A stretch of 64,000 nucleotides of DNA. Source: Mycobacterium sp. 852013-51886_SCH5428379 (lineage in GTDB: Bacteria > Actinomycetota > Actinomycetes > Mycobacteriales > Mycobacteriaceae). Made by a program: the position numbers and the translations under genes. The notes beneath the pieces were generated by a model. That model worked only from the letters and a program-made list of their open reading frames with translations, ran no database searches and was not told the origin of the DNA. Positions within the stretch are counted from its first letter, which is position 1, and every line of letters begins with the position of its first letter. The stretch covers positions 1 to 64,000 of the forward strand of contig NZ_LZSU01000017.1 in assembly GCF_001665575.1 (NCBI RefSeq), given 5' to 3'. Shown piece after piece: positions 41,674 to 51,882 of the stretch.

Positions 41674-43476
41674 ATGAGTGAGTCAGAGTCCGGCCTGTCC
41701 CGTGAGGACGCCGCCGAGTTGGAGGAGCTCCGCCGCGAGGCGGCCGCCCTGCGCGAACAGCTCGAGAATGCCGTCGGATCAGGCAGCGGATTGCGTAGCG
41801 CCCGTGACGTCCACCAGCTCGAGGCGCGGATCGACTCGCTCGCCGCACGCAACTCGAAGTTGATGGAGACGCTCAAAGAGGCCCGTCAGCAGCTGCTCGC
41901 CCTGCGCGAGGAGGTCGACCGGCTGGGCCAGCCGCCGAGCGGTTACGGCGTGCTGCTGTCCGCCCATGAGGACGACACCGTCGACGTGTTCACCTCCGGG
42001 CGCAAGATGCGTTTGACGGTCTCCCCGAACATCGACGTGAGCACGCTCAAGCAGGGCCAGACCGTCCGTCTCAACGAGGCGTTGACAGTGGTCGAGGCCG
42101 GCACCTATGAGGCCGTCGGTGAGATCAGCACCCTGCGCGAGATCCTGTCCGACGGACACCGCGCCCTGGTCGTCGGGCACGCCGACGAGGAGCGCATCGT
42201 CTGGCTGGCCGAACCGCTGGTGGCCTCCGAGGATCTGCCGGAACGCTACGACGACGACGTGCTCGGCGACGACCGGCCGCGCAAGCTGCGTCCCGGCGAC
42301 TCGCTACTGGTCGACACCAAGGCCGGCTACGCCTTCGAGCGCATCCCCAAGGCCGAGGTCGAGGATCTGGTCCTCGAAGAGGTGCCGGACGTGGCCTACA
42401 GCGACATCGGTGGTCTGACCCGCCAGATCGAGCAGATCCGTGATGCCGTCGAGCTGCCGTTCCTGCACAAGGAGCTGTACCGCGAGTACTCACTGAGGCC
42501 CCCGAAGGGTGTGCTGCTGTACGGCCCGCCCGGCTGCGGTAAGACGCTCATCGCCAAGGCGGTCGCGAACTCGCTGGCCAAGAAGATGGCCGAGGTCCGT
42601 GGTGACGACGCCCGCGAGGCGAAGAGCTACTTCCTCAACATCAAGGGTCCGGAGCTGCTGAACAAGTTCGTCGGCGAGACCGAACGCCACATCCGGCTGA
42701 TCTTCCAGCGGGCCCGCGAGAAGGCGTCCGAGGGCACACCGGTGATCGTGTTCTTCGACGAGATGGATTCGATCTTCCGGACCCGCGGTACGGGCGTGAG
42801 CTCCGACGTCGAGACCACCGTGGTGCCGCAGCTGCTCTCGGAGATCGACGGCGTCGAGGGCCTGGAGAACGTCATCGTGATCGGCGCCTCCAACCGCGAG
42901 GACATGATCGATCCGGCGATCCTGCGGCCCGGCCGCCTGGACGTCAAGATCAAGATCGAGCGGCCCGACGCCGAGGCGGCGCAGGACATCTTCAGCAAGT
43001 ACCTCACCGAGGAATTGCCGGTCAACGAAGACGATCTGGCCGAGTTCGACGGCGACCGCTCGCTGACCATCAAGGCGATGATCGAGAAGGTCGTCGACCG
43101 GATGTACGCCGAGATCGACGACAACCGGTTCCTCGAGGTGACCTACGCCAACGGCGACAAAGAGGTCATGTACTTCAAGGACTTCAACTCCGGCGCGATG
43201 ATCCAGAACGTCGTCGACCGGGCGAAGAAGTACGCGATCAAGTCGGTGCTGGAAACCGGCCAGCGCGGCCTGCGGATCCAGCACCTGCTCGATTCGATCG
43301 TCGACGAGTTCGCCGAGAACGAGGACCTGCCCAACACCACGAACCCGGACGACTGGGCTCGGATCTCCGGCAAGAAGGGCGAGCGGATCGTCTACATCCG
43401 CACCCTGGTCACCGGTAAGTCGTCGAGTGCCTCACGCGCCATCGACACCGAGAGCAACCTGGGTCAGTACCTCTGA
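41674..43476 (+). CDS. mpa: Mycobacterial proteasome ATPase Mpa (ARC)
   Basis: A 600-residue AAA+ unfoldase. It has an N-terminal coiled coil (about 8-85) that binds Pup, tandem OB domains (about 90-235), the ATPase with Walker [15 protein letters not shown] near 285 and Walker [12 protein letters not shown] near 358, and a C-terminal beta-grasp domain ending in GQYL, the tail that docks on and opens the 20S core. It recruits pupylated proteins and threads them into PrcBA. GGAGAGGGG precedes the ATG. The gene stands about 4.8 kb from dop-pup-prcBA on the same strand. Confidence 0.97.
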   Translation: MSESESGLSREDAAELEELRREAAALREQLENAVGSGSGLRSARDVHQLEARIDSLAARNSKLMETLKEARQQLLALREEVDRLGQPPSGYGVLLSAHEDDTVDVFTSGRKMRLTVSPNIDVSTLKQGQTVRLNEALTVVEAGTYEAVGEISTLREILSDGHRALVVGHADEERIVWLAEPLVASEDLPERYDDDVLGDDRPRKLRPGDSLLVDTKAGYAFERIPKAEVEDLVLEEVPDVAYSDIGGLTRQIEQIRDAVELPFLHKELYREYSLRPPKGVLLYGPPGCGKTLIAKAVANSLAKKMAEVRGDDAREAKSYFLNIKGPELLNKFVGETERHIRLIFQRAREKASEGTPVIVFFDEMDSIFRTRGTGVSSDVETTVVPQLLSEIDGVEGLENVIVIGASNREDMIDPAILRPGRLDVKIKIERPDAEAAQDIFSKYLTEELPVNEDDLAEFDGDRSLTIKAMIEKVVDRMYAEIDDNRFLEVTYANGDKEVMYFKDFNSGAMIQNVVDRAKKYAIKSVLETGQRGLRIQHLLDSIVDEFAENEDLPNTTNPDDWARISGKKGERIVYIRTLVTGKSSSASRAIDTESNLGQYL

Positions 43477-43498
43477 CCCAGGTCGGCTCCGGTCGGGA

Positions 43499-43783
43499 TC
43501 AGGCGCAGAGGTTCGCAGCGGCCGCGTCGTAGAGCAGCTGTGCGTCTTCGGCGTTGATCTGGTTGCTGGTGTTCTGGTAGATCGCAACGACGGTGGTCCC
43601 TTCGGCGACCCCGTTGGCGATGTCCTCGCACACCGCATGCCCCAGGGCGATCGACGCATCGTTGACGACGATGCCGCCGGCCGAGATCGCCTCGCCGTAG
43701 GAGGCTTCGTCGGCGGCGGCGGGCGCGGCGAACGACAGTCCGAGCGCGAGGGCTGCGGCGGCGGGGAGGAGGAGCTTCTTCAT
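43499..43783 (-). CDS. DUF732 secreted protein
   Basis: A 94-residue small exported protein. The signal peptide MKKLLLPAAAALALGLSFAA is followed by a DUF732-type domain (GHAVCEDIANGVAEG, a C-terminal Cys in NLCA). Two cysteines can form the disulfide usual in this mycobacterial family. The longer frame to 43987 is not supported; GGAAAAG lies just before the ATG at 43783. Function unknown. It converges with mpa. Confidence 0.82.
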   Translation of the reverse strand: MKKLLLPAAAALALGLSFAAPAAADEASYGEAISAGGIVVNDASIALGHAVCEDIANGVAEGTTVVAIYQNTSNQINAEDAQLLYDAAAANLCA

Positions 43784-44056
43784 GGTTCTTTTCCTTCGGG
43801 GAGGAGCAACGGAGCGCCCCTGCTCCAAGCGTGTTTCGCGGGGAGTTCGTGGCGTGCGAGAAGCGTAGAACCGCGCTTCGTTATCCGCCCGATATCGAAA
43901 TCTGATCGAATCGTTGTGATTGCACCAGCAACGACATCGTTGACCCCATCGGCCCCACGCGTCACCATTTCTGCACTTCAGCGGCACCCCGTGCGGTGTT
44001 TGCCTGATTCGCGGGCCCGGTAATTCAGTTGGCGGTCAGATACCGGTTCTCGCCGG

Positions 44057-44659
44057 TCAGACGCACAACGAGTAACTGTTGGCGAAGTCGTCCTGCAGAA
44101 CGCTGGCCTTGCGGGTGGAGGTGTCGACGCGTAACGGTGCGTCCAGCACCCTGGTCTCGTAACGCCAGCCCGCGGGGAGCTTGAGCTGGTCCGCGAGGCC
44201 GTACAGGTCCGCCAGGGTCAGGTCGGGATCGACCGTCTGACTCCAGGTCTGCATCACCCACCGGCGGCCCTCGGGATCGATCAGTTCGAAGACCGGACGG
44301 CCAGCGCCGAAGACGAAGACCGCCCGACGGTCGACCTCGTTGACCGAATAGGGCGCGGGGTTCATCGAGGAGAGGGTCACCGTGGCCTGCAGCAGCATGT
44401 CGATTCCGCCGAACGTCTCGGTGCGGGTGTCGGTGCCGCCGGGTTTGTCGATATGGCTCATCAGCCAATAGCGCGGACCGTTCAGCAGGGCCGCGGCGGC
44501 CCCGTGCTCCGCAGCGATCGCCGCAGGGTCGAGACGACGCCACAGATCGGCCGGACAGTCGTTGAGAGGGTAGGTGTTGTACACGCTGGCCTGCGGGCCG
44601 GACTCCGTCACCCGGACCAGGAGTACCTCGCCGTAACGCTTACCGAAGACGTCGTCCAT
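44057..44659 (-). CDS. Conserved hypothetical protein between mpa and dop (Rv2114-like)
   Basis: A 200-residue soluble protein with no signal peptide, rich in strands and Trp (LWRRLDPAAIAAEHG, GPRYWLMSHIDK, RRWVMQTWSQTV, LPAGWRYETRV). I do not recognise a named domain; by position and size it corresponds to what I recall as Rv2114. Its first 20 bases overlap the end of the upstream membrane protein gene, so the two are translationally coupled and may form a complex at the membrane. Confidence 0.75.
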   Translation of the reverse strand: MDDVFGKRYGEVLLVRVTESGPQASVYNTYPLNDCPADLWRRLDPAAIAAEHGAAAALLNGPRYWLMSHIDKPGGTDTRTETFGGIDMLLQATVTLSSMNPAPYSVNEVDRRAVFVFGAGRPVFELIDPEGRRWVMQTWSQTVDPDLTLADLYGLADQLKLPAGWRYETRVLDAPLRVDTSTRKASVLQDDFANSYSLCV

Positions 44660-45818
44660 GTGTGCGCTCCTTGTCTGACTCGACCTCGAGGTAGGCGTCG
44701 CGCCCGGCCAGGCTGACCGCGACGTCGGCGATCAGCGGTTCGAAGAAGCGCTGACGGTAGTGGGCGTCGACGCTGGTGCTGACGGTGAAGTAGAGACCCG
44801 ACAGCACGGCGACGAACAGCGAGGTGTGCACGACGGTCTGCGGTACGGGTACGTGGATCCCGAACCATGTTCCGGCACAGGGTGGTTCACCGACCGCGCA
44901 TGTCTGTTCGCCGGACCACAGCACGGTCACGTCGTCCGGGATCGCGATCATGCCGAGTGCGAGGAAGAACGCGAAAAGACCCGCGGTGAACAGCACCACC
45001 TGAATGGCCTGCGCCACCACCATGACCGCGACGATGTTGACCTGTTCAGCTGTCGACAGCGGAAACCGTTGCGGTTGCGGACGAGCCAGCACGGCCAGTG
45101 GCGTGCCGGCCAACATGGCGACGGGATCAGATTGCCCGGCCCGGTCGTCGCGCAGCGCGATGACCTCGTCGCGAATCGTGGTGACCATGAACGCGATCGC
45201 CACCACCGCCAGGAAGCCGATCGTCTGCCACAGTCGTTCGCGGGTCATCCGCGCGGAGAGCTGCCACAGCTCGCCGGTGAAATAGACGACCACAGTGAGC
45301 ATGAGTAGCGGCAGCGCCCGGCTCATCAGCGTGGCCAACGCCCCGAGTTGGGTCCAGGCGAACCGGAAGGCCCACAACGCGATCGAGCCGAAACCCAGGT
45401 AGGTCAGCCAGATGGCGAGCAGCGAAACCAGCAGGAAGGCGGGTACCTCGGCCAGTGCGGCCCCGGACCAACCGTCCACCGTCACCGGCATGACGACCAC
45501 GAACACGGCCATCACCAGGAGTGCGCCCGAGCGGCGGCCGGCCTCGCTGAGCCGGGTTCCGTTGCGGTGCAGCATGAACAGGACGAACGGCGCGGCAACC
45601 AGGACGGCAGTGATGATGCCGAGACGGGTGACGTAGCCGTAATCCGGGTGGCCGCCGGTGAGTTCGGCGAGCAGCATGGTCAGTGCCGTCAGCGCCCCGA
45701 GCCCGCTGACCATCGGTGCGGAGCGTTCGATCAGCGCATGGGAGCGCACCCGGCGCCGCAGCACGAGGGGAAGGCCGCGCCGCAGGAACCAGTCATGCAC
45801 CTGCCGCATGTCGGACAC
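44640..45818 (-). CDS. Integral membrane protein, copy 1 of a paralogous pair
   Basis: A 392-residue membrane protein with about eight hydrophobic helices between residues 38 and 365 and charged cytoplasmic ends. It begins with a conserved soluble stretch (VHDWFLRRGLPLVLRRR). A loop with two Cys (QTCAVGEPPCAG) is probably extracytoplasmic. It shares several blocks with the next upstream gene (for example PLSTAEQVNIVAV versus PLSLAERANLLFV). Position matches what I recall as Rv2113. No transport family is recognised. Confidence 0.8.
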   Translation of the reverse strand: MSDMRQVHDWFLRRGLPLVLRRRVRSHALIERSAPMVSGLGALTALTMLLAELTGGHPDYGYVTRLGIITAVLVAAPFVLFMLHRNGTRLSEAGRRSGALLVMAVFVVVMPVTVDGWSGAALAEVPAFLLVSLLAIWLTYLGFGSIALWAFRFAWTQLGALATLMSRALPLLMLTVVVYFTGELWQLSARMTRERLWQTIGFLAVVAIAFMVTTIRDEVIALRDDRAGQSDPVAMLAGTPLAVLARPQPQRFPLSTAEQVNIVAVMVVAQAIQVVLFTAGLFAFFLALGMIAIPDDVTVLWSGEQTCAVGEPPCAGTWFGIHVPVPQTVVHTSLFVAVLSGLYFTVSTSVDAHYRQRFFEPLIADVAVSLAGRDAYLEVESDKERTHGRRLR

Positions 45819-45854
45819 GCGAACATTGTGCGTGATCGAACGGTCCGGACGGTG

Positions 45855-46955
45855 TCAGTCGGCGCGGCCGGTCCGATACGCGCCGCGGGTCTGCAGCGTC
45901 ACCCGCAGGTCCTCGAACAGCGGGTCGAGGAAATCGGCGCGATGTTCGGGATCGCTGACCGCGCGCGCACTGAGGTACATGAACGTCAGGCCGCCGAGGA
46001 AAAGCGTGACGTGGGTCAGTGCCAGCGGCACCGGCAGGACGATGTCGAACAGGGACGCATGGGTGGTGACACCGTCGGTCCAGTGCTCCAGAACCGGTGG
46101 AGTCAGCACGATGAACCCGAGCGCCAAAAAGATGGCCATGGTCACCAGCGCAACGGTCAGGGTCTGGATGACCTGCGATCCGACGGCGACGAACAGGAGA
46201 TTGGCGCGCTCCGCCAGACTCAGCGGGGCGACGCCGCTGTCCTGATCGACGCCGGCGGTCAACGCGCGCGTGCGCTCCCGCAGGCTCACCGTGAGGAACG
46301 AGATCGCGATGGCGGCCATGAACGCGGCCAGCAGCCAGAAGCGGTCGGTGGTCAACTTGGCGGCCATCGCCCACACCGGCCCGTTGAAGAAGGCCAGCAC
46401 GGTGAGCAGGACGACGGGCAACGCACGGGCGGCCAGCCGCCCCGCGGACGCAAGATGGCTGACCGTCGTCCGGACGGTCCACGCCAGCACCGCCCCGAGA
46501 CCGGAGGCGGTGGCGAGCAGGATCGCGGACAGCACCGCGATGTCGGTGACGGTGTCGGTGAGCGCGTCGAGCGGGCCGTCCTGATAGAGGTCGGACAGGG
46601 GGCCGAGCACGATTGCGGCGATCGCGACGGCGCGCCGTGCGCGGCGGTCCCGGAGGCGCGAGACCGCCCAGGCGGCGGCGCCCATCACCGGGGTGCACAA
46701 CACGAGCAGCGCCAGGATCGTCCAGTCCCGCAGGGTCGGGTCCTGCTCGATGTGGATGTCGTCGCCGCCCGACAGGATCGCGATCGCGAGGCTCGCCACC
46801 ATCAGCGTCAGGTAGGCCGCCAATCCCGGCGCGCTGCGTGACAGCACCCCGGACCATCGGTCGCGGGGCCGCAGCACGGCGGGTACGCCGCGGGCGAGGA
46901 ACCATTCGACCGTGTCGTGTTGCGGAGTGTCCTGTTGCGCGACGGGCGGTGTCAT
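45855..46955 (-). CDS. Integral membrane protein, copy 2 of a paralogous pair
   Basis: A 366-residue membrane protein. It starts MTPPVAQQDTPQ at 46955, and the frame to 47045 is a shadow of the exporter gene. It has the same architecture as the 44640-45818 product: a soluble N-terminal VEWFLARGVPAVLRPRDRW, about eight helices, a central LTTDRFWLLAAFMAAIAIS block and C-terminal DFLDPLFEDLRVTLQTRGAY. It lacks the two-Cys loop. It probably arose by duplication. It follows the ThrE-like gene by 10 nt, suggesting one operon with that exporter. Confidence 0.8.
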   Translation of the reverse strand: MTPPVAQQDTPQHDTVEWFLARGVPAVLRPRDRWSGVLSRSAPGLAAYLTLMVASLAIAILSGGDDIHIEQDPTLRDWTILALLVLCTPVMGAAAWAVSRLRDRRARRAVAIAAIVLGPLSDLYQDGPLDALTDTVTDIAVLSAILLATASGLGAVLAWTVRTTVSHLASAGRLAARALPVVLLTVLAFFNGPVWAMAAKLTTDRFWLLAAFMAAIAISFLTVSLRERTRALTAGVDQDSGVAPLSLAERANLLFVAVGSQVIQTLTVALVTMAIFLALGFIVLTPPVLEHWTDGVTTHASLFDIVLPVPLALTHVTLFLGGLTFMYLSARAVSDPEHRADFLDPLFEDLRVTLQTRGAYRTGRAD

Positions 46956-46965
46956 TCGTGGCCTT

Positions 46966-48201
46966 TCAGTCGCGGAAGAGTCGCGGGTCGTCGGAGGCGC
47001 TGAATTGGCGCACCAGCCGCCACAGCAGTAACCCGAACTGCACACCGACAGCGATGGAGATCATCGAGATCAGCGTGGCGGCGAACACCGCCGTACTGTC
47101 GGTGCCCATCAGTTCGGTGACGCCCATCAGGCCGAGCGAACCGGGTACCAGCATCCAGAACCCCGGCAGGATCAGCGACACCGTCGCCGGCGTGCCGGGG
47201 CGGTGCGAGATGGCGAACGCGGTCAGCGTCAGGACGAGTCCGCCGACGAATCCGCTGGCATAGCTGCCCAGGACCGCGCCGCCGACGACCTGACCGGTGT
47301 AGGCGGTGCCGAGCATCAGCAGCATCCACGGCAGGAACCGGGCGGGCGGCCCGAAGAAGAGCAGGCCGCCGACCGCGTAGACGACCAGTCCGACCCACGG
47401 CGCCCAGGGACCCATCCGGTTGATCGGGGTGGTGATGAGGTGGTCGTCGGCGATGCCCGCCACCTGCGCGGCGATCAGGATGCCGAATGCCAGCTGCGCG
47501 ATCCGCATGAATCCGGAGATCAATCGACTTGCGCCCGAGACCATCTGGCGGCTGGACAGTTCTATGACGGCGAGGGTGATCGCCGCGCCGGGCAGGAAGG
47601 CGGCCAGCGGCGGCGCCAGCGCGCGGAGGCTGGCGTCGCCGAGGTGCAGGTGGTCGACGGCGGTGAACGCTGCCAGTGACACCAGAAATGCGCAGATCGT
47701 GGGCAGGAGTTGGGCCAGCGCGTCGCTGCGCCGGCCCAGTTCGCACAGCGCGCCGACCACGGCGCCGAAGACAACGGCCAGCAGCAAGGTCAGCGGGGCG
47801 GGCTGCAGGATCAGCGCGAGCCCCGCAGACTGCAACGCGTAACCGATCACGCCGACCCAGGCGGGGTAGCGCATCGGTGTCGCCCAGATGCGCTCCAGTT
47901 CGGCGCTCCCCTCGACGGGGTCGATCGAACCCTTCTGCGCCTTGGCGATCAGGGTGGACAGCGCGAAGGTCTGGTCGAACCTCAGATCGCGGTCGGGGTG
48001 GGCGATGGACAGCGAGCCGGAGGCCGCGTTGCCGACCTGGACGTAGTTCGGCAGCGCCAGGTACTGATTGTCCAGACCGTAGGCCCGGGAGGCGGTGACC
48101 ATGGTGTCGCGCACCATCGTCACCGGATAGTTCGCCGACGCCATGGCCGCGCCGAGCCCGGCGACGAAGTGCAGGGCAGCGGAATCGCGGTCGCCGGTCA
48201 T
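46966..48201 (-). CDS. ThrE-type threonine/serine exporter family protein
   Basis: A 411-residue protein of the ThrE family (DUF1212 plus DUF3815). The N-terminal cytoplasmic domain begins [20 protein letters not shown] and the later half has ten or so hydrophobic helices with Gly/Pro-rich turns ([20 protein letters not shown]). Corynebacterial ThrE exports threonine and serine. I place the start at ATG 48201 rather than TTG 48237. It is divergent from dop with an 80-bp gap. Confidence 0.85.
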   Translation of the reverse strand: MTGDRDSAALHFVAGLGAAMASANYPVTMVRDTMVTASRAYGLDNQYLALPNYVQVGNAASGSLSIAHPDRDLRFDQTFALSTLIAKAQKGSIDPVEGSAELERIWATPMRYPAWVGVIGYALQSAGLALILQPAPLTLLLAVVFGAVVGALCELGRRSDALAQLLPTICAFLVSLAAFTAVDHLHLGDASLRALAPPLAAFLPGAAITLAVIELSSRQMVSGASRLISGFMRIAQLAFGILIAAQVAGIADDHLITTPINRMGPWAPWVGLVVYAVGGLLFFGPPARFLPWMLLMLGTAYTGQVVGGAVLGSYASGFVGGLVLTLTAFAISHRPGTPATVSLILPGFWMLVPGSLGLMGVTELMGTDSTAVFAATLISMISIAVGVQFGLLLWRLVRQFSASDDPRLFRD

Positions 48202-48269
48202 CGGCAACAGTCCATCAACTGCGTTTGCGCACCGCAACCGCCGGTCATCGGCACCGGCGTGGCGTCACC

Positions 48270-48275
48270 TACGCT
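48270..48275 (+). promoter_or_regulatory. Candidate -10 box of leaderless dop
   Basis: TACGCT is followed by six bases and the dop ATG at 48282; no Shine-Dalgarno fits between. This spacing puts the transcription start on the A of ATG. It parallels the pafA start at the other end of the inserted operon. Confidence 0.45.
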
Positions 48276-48281
48276 CTGTGT

Positions 48282-49790
48282 ATGCAGCGGATCATCGGAA
48301 CGGAGGTCGAATACGGCATCTCGTCGCCGTCGGACCCGACCGCAAATCCGATCCTCACCTCCACCCAGGCAGTCCTCGCGTACGCCGCGGCGGCCGGTAT
48401 CCAGCGTGCCAAGCGCACCCGATGGGACTACGAGGTGGAGTCACCTCTGCGCGACGCCCGCGGGTTCGATCTGAGCCGTTCGGCCGGGCCACCGCCGATC
48501 GTGGACGCCGACGAGGTCGGCGCCGCCAACATGATCCTCACCAACGGCGCGCGGCTCTACGTCGACCACGCCCATCCGGAGTACTCCGCGCCCGAGGTCA
48601 CTGATCCGATGGACGCGGTGATCTGGGACAAGGCCGGCGAGCGCGTGATGGAGGCCGCCGCCCGCCACGTCGCCAGCGTTCCCGGCGCGGTCAAACTGCA
48701 GCTGTACAAGAACAACGTCGACGGTAAGGGTGCGTCGTACGGCACCCACGAGAACTATCTGATGAGCCGGCAGACGCCGTTCTCCGCGGTGATCGCGGGT
48801 CTGACGCCGTTCCTGGTGTCCCGCCAGGTCGTGACGGGGTCCGGACGCGTGGGCATCGGACCGTCCGGCGACGAACCGGGTTTCCAGCTGTCCCAGCGCG
48901 CGGACTACATCGAGGTGGAGGTCGGCCTCGAAACCACGCTCAAGCGGGGCATCATCAACACCCGCGACGAACCGCACGCCGACGCCGACAAGTACCGCAG
49001 GCTGCACGTCATCATCGGCGACGCCAACCTGGCCGAGACGTCGACCTATCTGAAGGTGGGCACCACCTCACTGGTGCTCGACCTCATCGAGGAGGGGCCT
49101 GCGCACGGCCTTGACCTCAGCGATCTGGCGCTGGCGCGGCCGGTGCACGCGGTGCACGTGGTCAGCCGCGATCCGTCGTTGCGGGCCACCGTCGCACTCG
49201 CCGACGGTCGCGAGCTGACTGCGCTCGCACTGCAGCGCATCTACCTCGACCGGGTCGCCAAGCTGGTCGAGGCGCGCGATCCCGACCCGCGCGCGTCCCA
49301 CGTGGTCGAGACCTGGGCGCACGTACTGGATCTGCTCGAGCGCGATCCGATGGAGTGCGCCGAGATCCTGGACTGGCCGGCGAAACTGCGGCTGCTCGAG
49401 GGCTTTCGAAACCGGGAGAACCTGGCCTGGTCGGCGCCGCGGCTGCATCTGGTCGACCTCCAGTACTCCGACGTCCGGCTGGACAAGGGGCTCTACAACC
49501 GGCTGGTGGCCCGCGGTTCGATGCAGCGCCTGGTCACCGAACAGCAGGTGCTCGACGCGGTGGACAATCCGCCGACCGACACGCGCGCCTACTTCCGCGG
49601 CGAATGCCTGCGCCGGTTCGGCGCCGACATCGCCGCGGCGAGTTGGGACTCGGTCATCTTCGATCTCGGCGGCGATTCGCTCGTGCGGATTCCGACCCTG
49701 GAGCCGCTGCGAGGCAGCAAGTCGCACGTCGGTGCGCTACTGGACTCGGTCGACAGCGCCGCCCAGCTGGTCGAGCAGCTGACGAACTGA
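48282..49790 (+). CDS. dop: Deamidase/depupylase of Pup
   Basis: A 502-residue glutamine-synthetase-like enzyme that converts the C-terminal Gln of Pup to Glu and removes Pup from substrates. It begins [13 protein letters not shown] with the metal/ATP Glu residues, then the Dop-specific extended loop (about 40-80) that PafA lacks, followed by [12 protein letters not shown] and the catalytic domain. The end of the protein ([19 protein letters not shown]) matches the family. It lies 95 nt before pup on the same strand. Confidence 0.97.
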   Translation: MQRIIGTEVEYGISSPSDPTANPILTSTQAVLAYAAAAGIQRAKRTRWDYEVESPLRDARGFDLSRSAGPPPIVDADEVGAANMILTNGARLYVDHAHPEYSAPEVTDPMDAVIWDKAGERVMEAAARHVASVPGAVKLQLYKNNVDGKGASYGTHENYLMSRQTPFSAVIAGLTPFLVSRQVVTGSGRVGIGPSGDEPGFQLSQRADYIEVEVGLETTLKRGIINTRDEPHADADKYRRLHVIIGDANLAETSTYLKVGTTSLVLDLIEEGPAHGLDLSDLALARPVHAVHVVSRDPSLRATVALADGRELTALALQRIYLDRVAKLVEARDPDPRASHVVETWAHVLDLLERDPMECAEILDWPAKLRLLEGFRNRENLAWSAPRLHLVDLQYSDVRLDKGLYNRLVARGSMQRLVTEQQVLDAVDNPPTDTRAYFRGECLRRFGADIAAASWDSVIFDLGGDSLVRIPTLEPLRGSKSHVGALLDSVDSAAQLVEQLTN

Positions 49791-49885
49791 GGCCCTGTCA
49801 CCCGCGGCAATCCGGAGCCAGACCGGTAGTGTGAAAGAACGACGGGTGGTGGTCAGCCCGTTGATGACAAGTGCAGGAGGCGGCG

Positions 49886-50080
49886 ATGGCGCAGGAGCAG
49901 ACCAAGCGTGGTGGTGGCGGCGGCGATGACGACGATCCGACCGGCAGCACGGCCGCCGGGCAGGAACGTCGCGAGAAGCTGACCGAAGAAACCGACGATC
50001 TGCTCGACGAGATCGACGACGTCCTCGAGGAGAACGCCGAGGACTTCGTGCGCGCGTACGTCCAAAAGGGCGGACAGTGA
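49886..50080 (+). CDS. pup: Prokaryotic ubiquitin-like protein Pup
   Basis: A 64-residue intrinsically disordered modifier. It has a Gly/Asp-rich N-terminus, a helix-forming [18 protein letters not shown] segment that binds the Mpa coiled coil, and the C-terminal GGQ. The Gln ending means Dop must deamidate it before PafA can ligate it to lysines. GCAGGAGG precedes the ATG. Its stop overlaps the prcB GTG (GTGA). Confidence 0.98.
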   Translation: MAQEQTKRGGGGGDDDDPTGSTAAGQERREKLTEETDDLLDEIDDVLEENAEDFVRAYVQKGGQ

Positions 50081-50967
50081 CCTGGCAGCAGTTCGAGCCG
50101 CTCGCCAATCCCTTCTCCCCGTCGACTCCCGGAGCTTCTTCGGTGACATCCGCGTTCCCTGGGAACCTGTCGTCGTTTTCCGACATGCTGCGTCACCAGG
50201 CGCCGCACCTGTTGCCCTTCGGCAGCCCTGACGCCCGTGCCGGCGTCACCGATGCGGTGCCGCACGGCACCACGATCGTCGCGCTGAAGTTCCCCGGCGG
50301 GGTGGTGATGGCCGGTGACCGGCGCGCGACCCAGGGGCACATGATCGCGAGCCGGGATGTGCAGAAGGTGTACATCACCGACGACTACACGGCGACGGGC
50401 ATCGCGGGTACCGCGGCGATCGCCGTTGAATTCGCGCGGCTCTACGCCGTCGAACTCGAGCACTACGAGAAGCTCGAGGGAGTGGCGCTGACGTTTCCGG
50501 GCAAGGTGAACCGGCTCGCCACTATGGTGCGCGGAAACCTGGGCGCGGCGCTGCAGGGCTTCGTGGCGCTCCCGCTGCTGGCCGGCTACGACCTCGACGA
50601 TCCGAATCCCGAAGCGGCGGGACGCATCGTGTCCTTCGACGCGGCCGGCGGCCACAATCTCGAAGAAGAGGGCTACCAGTCGGTGGGCTCGGGGTCGATC
50701 TTCGCGAAGTCGTCGATGAAGAAGCTCTACAGCCGCGTGGTCGACGCCGAGTCGGCACTGCGGGTGGCGATCGAGGCGCTCTACGACGCCGCGGACGACG
50801 ACTCCGCCACGGGCGGACCGGATCTCGTGCGCGGGATCTTCCCGACGGCAGTCATCCTCAGCGCGGACGGCGCCGAGGAGGTCGGCGAGGAGCGGATTGC
50901 CGGACTCGCCCGCGAAATCATCCAAAGTCGTTCGCGCGCCGATACGTTCGGCCCCGACGCCGAGTAG
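50077..50967 (+). CDS. prcB: 20S proteasome beta subunit (catalytic)
   Basis: A 296-residue beta subunit. A propeptide of 64 residues ends at HG-T65, where autocleavage exposes the nucleophilic threonine of [11 protein letters not shown]. The Lys ([12 protein letters not shown] region) and the SGS-type active-site motif ([10 protein letters not shown]) are present. It forms the inner rings of the 20S core with PrcA and degrades pupylated proteins delivered by Mpa. The start codon overlaps the pup stop. Confidence 0.97.
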   Translation: MTWQQFEPLANPFSPSTPGASSVTSAFPGNLSSFSDMLRHQAPHLLPFGSPDARAGVTDAVPHGTTIVALKFPGGVVMAGDRRATQGHMIASRDVQKVYITDDYTATGIAGTAAIAVEFARLYAVELEHYEKLEGVALTFPGKVNRLATMVRGNLGAALQGFVALPLLAGYDLDDPNPEAAGRIVSFDAAGGHNLEEEGYQSVGSGSIFAKSSMKKLYSRVVDAESALRVAIEALYDAADDDSATGGPDLVRGIFPTAVILSADGAEEVGEERIAGLAREIIQSRSRADTFGPDAE

Positions 50968-50978
50968 GCAGGCACTTC

Positions 50979-51713
50979 GTGAGCTTCCCGTACTTCATCT
51001 CGCCCGAACAGGCGATGCGCGAGCGTTCCGAACTCGCGCGCAAGGGCATCGCGCGCGGCCGCAGCGTGGTGGCGCTGGCCTACGCCGACGGCGTGGTCTT
51101 CGTCGCGGAGAACCCGTCGCGTTCGCTGCAGAAGGTCAGCGAACTCTACGACCGGGTGGGCTTCGCGGCCGTCGGCCGGTTCAACGAGTTCAACAACCTG
51201 CGTAGCGGCGGTATCCGGTTCGCCGACACCCAGGGCTATGCGTACTCGCGCCGCGACGTCACCGGCAGGCAGTTGGCCAACGTCTACGCGCAGACGCTCG
51301 GCACCATCTTCACCGAGCAGGCCAAACCGTACGAGGTCGAGCTGTGCGTGGCCGAGGTCGCCCACTTTGGGGAGACGAAAGCCCCTGAGCTGTACCGCAT
51401 CACGTACGACGGATCGATCGCCGACGAGCCGCATTTCGTGGTCATGGGCGGCACCACCGAACCGATCATCGCCAAGCTCAACGAGTCCTTCGCCGAGAAC
51501 GCCGAGCTCGGCGATGCGGTGCGCATCGCGGTCGAGGCACTCGAGGTCGGCAGCGGCAACGGCGCCGACGCCAAGGTCCTGGATCCGTCGACGTTGGAGG
51601 TCGCCATCCTCGACGCCAACCGGCCGCGCCGGGCCTTCCGTCGGATCACCGGCTCGGCGCTGGAACCGCTGCTGCCGCAGCGCGCCGCGGAGGCCGGCGA
51701 ACCGGCCGAATAG
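50979..51713 (+). CDS. prcA: 20S proteasome alpha subunit
   Basis: A 244-residue alpha subunit that forms the outer gating rings. The N-terminal gate segment [20 protein letters not shown] is followed by the fold core; no catalytic Thr is expected or present. The C-terminal tail is acidic. It follows prcB by 11 nt and is ended by a strong intrinsic terminator, so the proteasome transcript stops before the betaine operon. Confidence 0.97.
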   Translation: MSFPYFISPEQAMRERSELARKGIARGRSVVALAYADGVVFVAENPSRSLQKVSELYDRVGFAAVGRFNEFNNLRSGGIRFADTQGYAYSRRDVTGRQLANVYAQTLGTIFTEQAKPYEVELCVAEVAHFGETKAPELYRITYDGSIADEPHFVVMGGTTEPIIAKLNESFAENAELGDAVRIAVEALEVGSGNGADAKVLDPSTLEVAILDANRPRRAFRRITGSALEPLLPQRAAEAGEPAE

Positions 51714-51735
51714 CCTTCCCGGCACACGTCCACCG

Positions 51736-51769
51736 AAAGCCGCCGACCGCCTGACGGTCGGCGGCTTTT
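51736..51769 (+). terminator. Intrinsic terminator after prcA
   Basis: A perfect 14-bp stem (left arm AAAGCCGCCGACCG, right arm CGGTCGGCGGCTTT) with a 5-base loop ends in TTTT. It lies 22 nt past the prcA stop and is the best terminator in the window. Confidence 0.93.
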
Positions 51770-51813
51770 CGCGTGTCCACCTTGCGGAGGTGGCCGATGA
51801 GGTGAATGATCTG

Positions 51814-51850
51814 TGTTGCGTATTAAACATTGCGTTGCGTATCGCGCAAC
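51814..51850 (+). promoter_or_regulatory. Candidate IclR operator before the betaine operon
   Basis: TGTTGCGTAT at 51814-51823 is repeated as GTTGCGTAT at 51834-51842, 19 bp apart. The second copy forms a palindrome GTTGCG-N5-CGCAAC (51834-51850). The site lies 32 to 69 bp before the first gene of the operon, where a regulator should bind. IclR proteins often bind such AT-centred palindromes, and an IclR gene closes this operon, so the pairing is a reasonable inference. Confidence 0.6.
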
Positions 51851-51882
51851 ACCACAGTCCAGTCCTCGGAAGAGGTCGTGCC

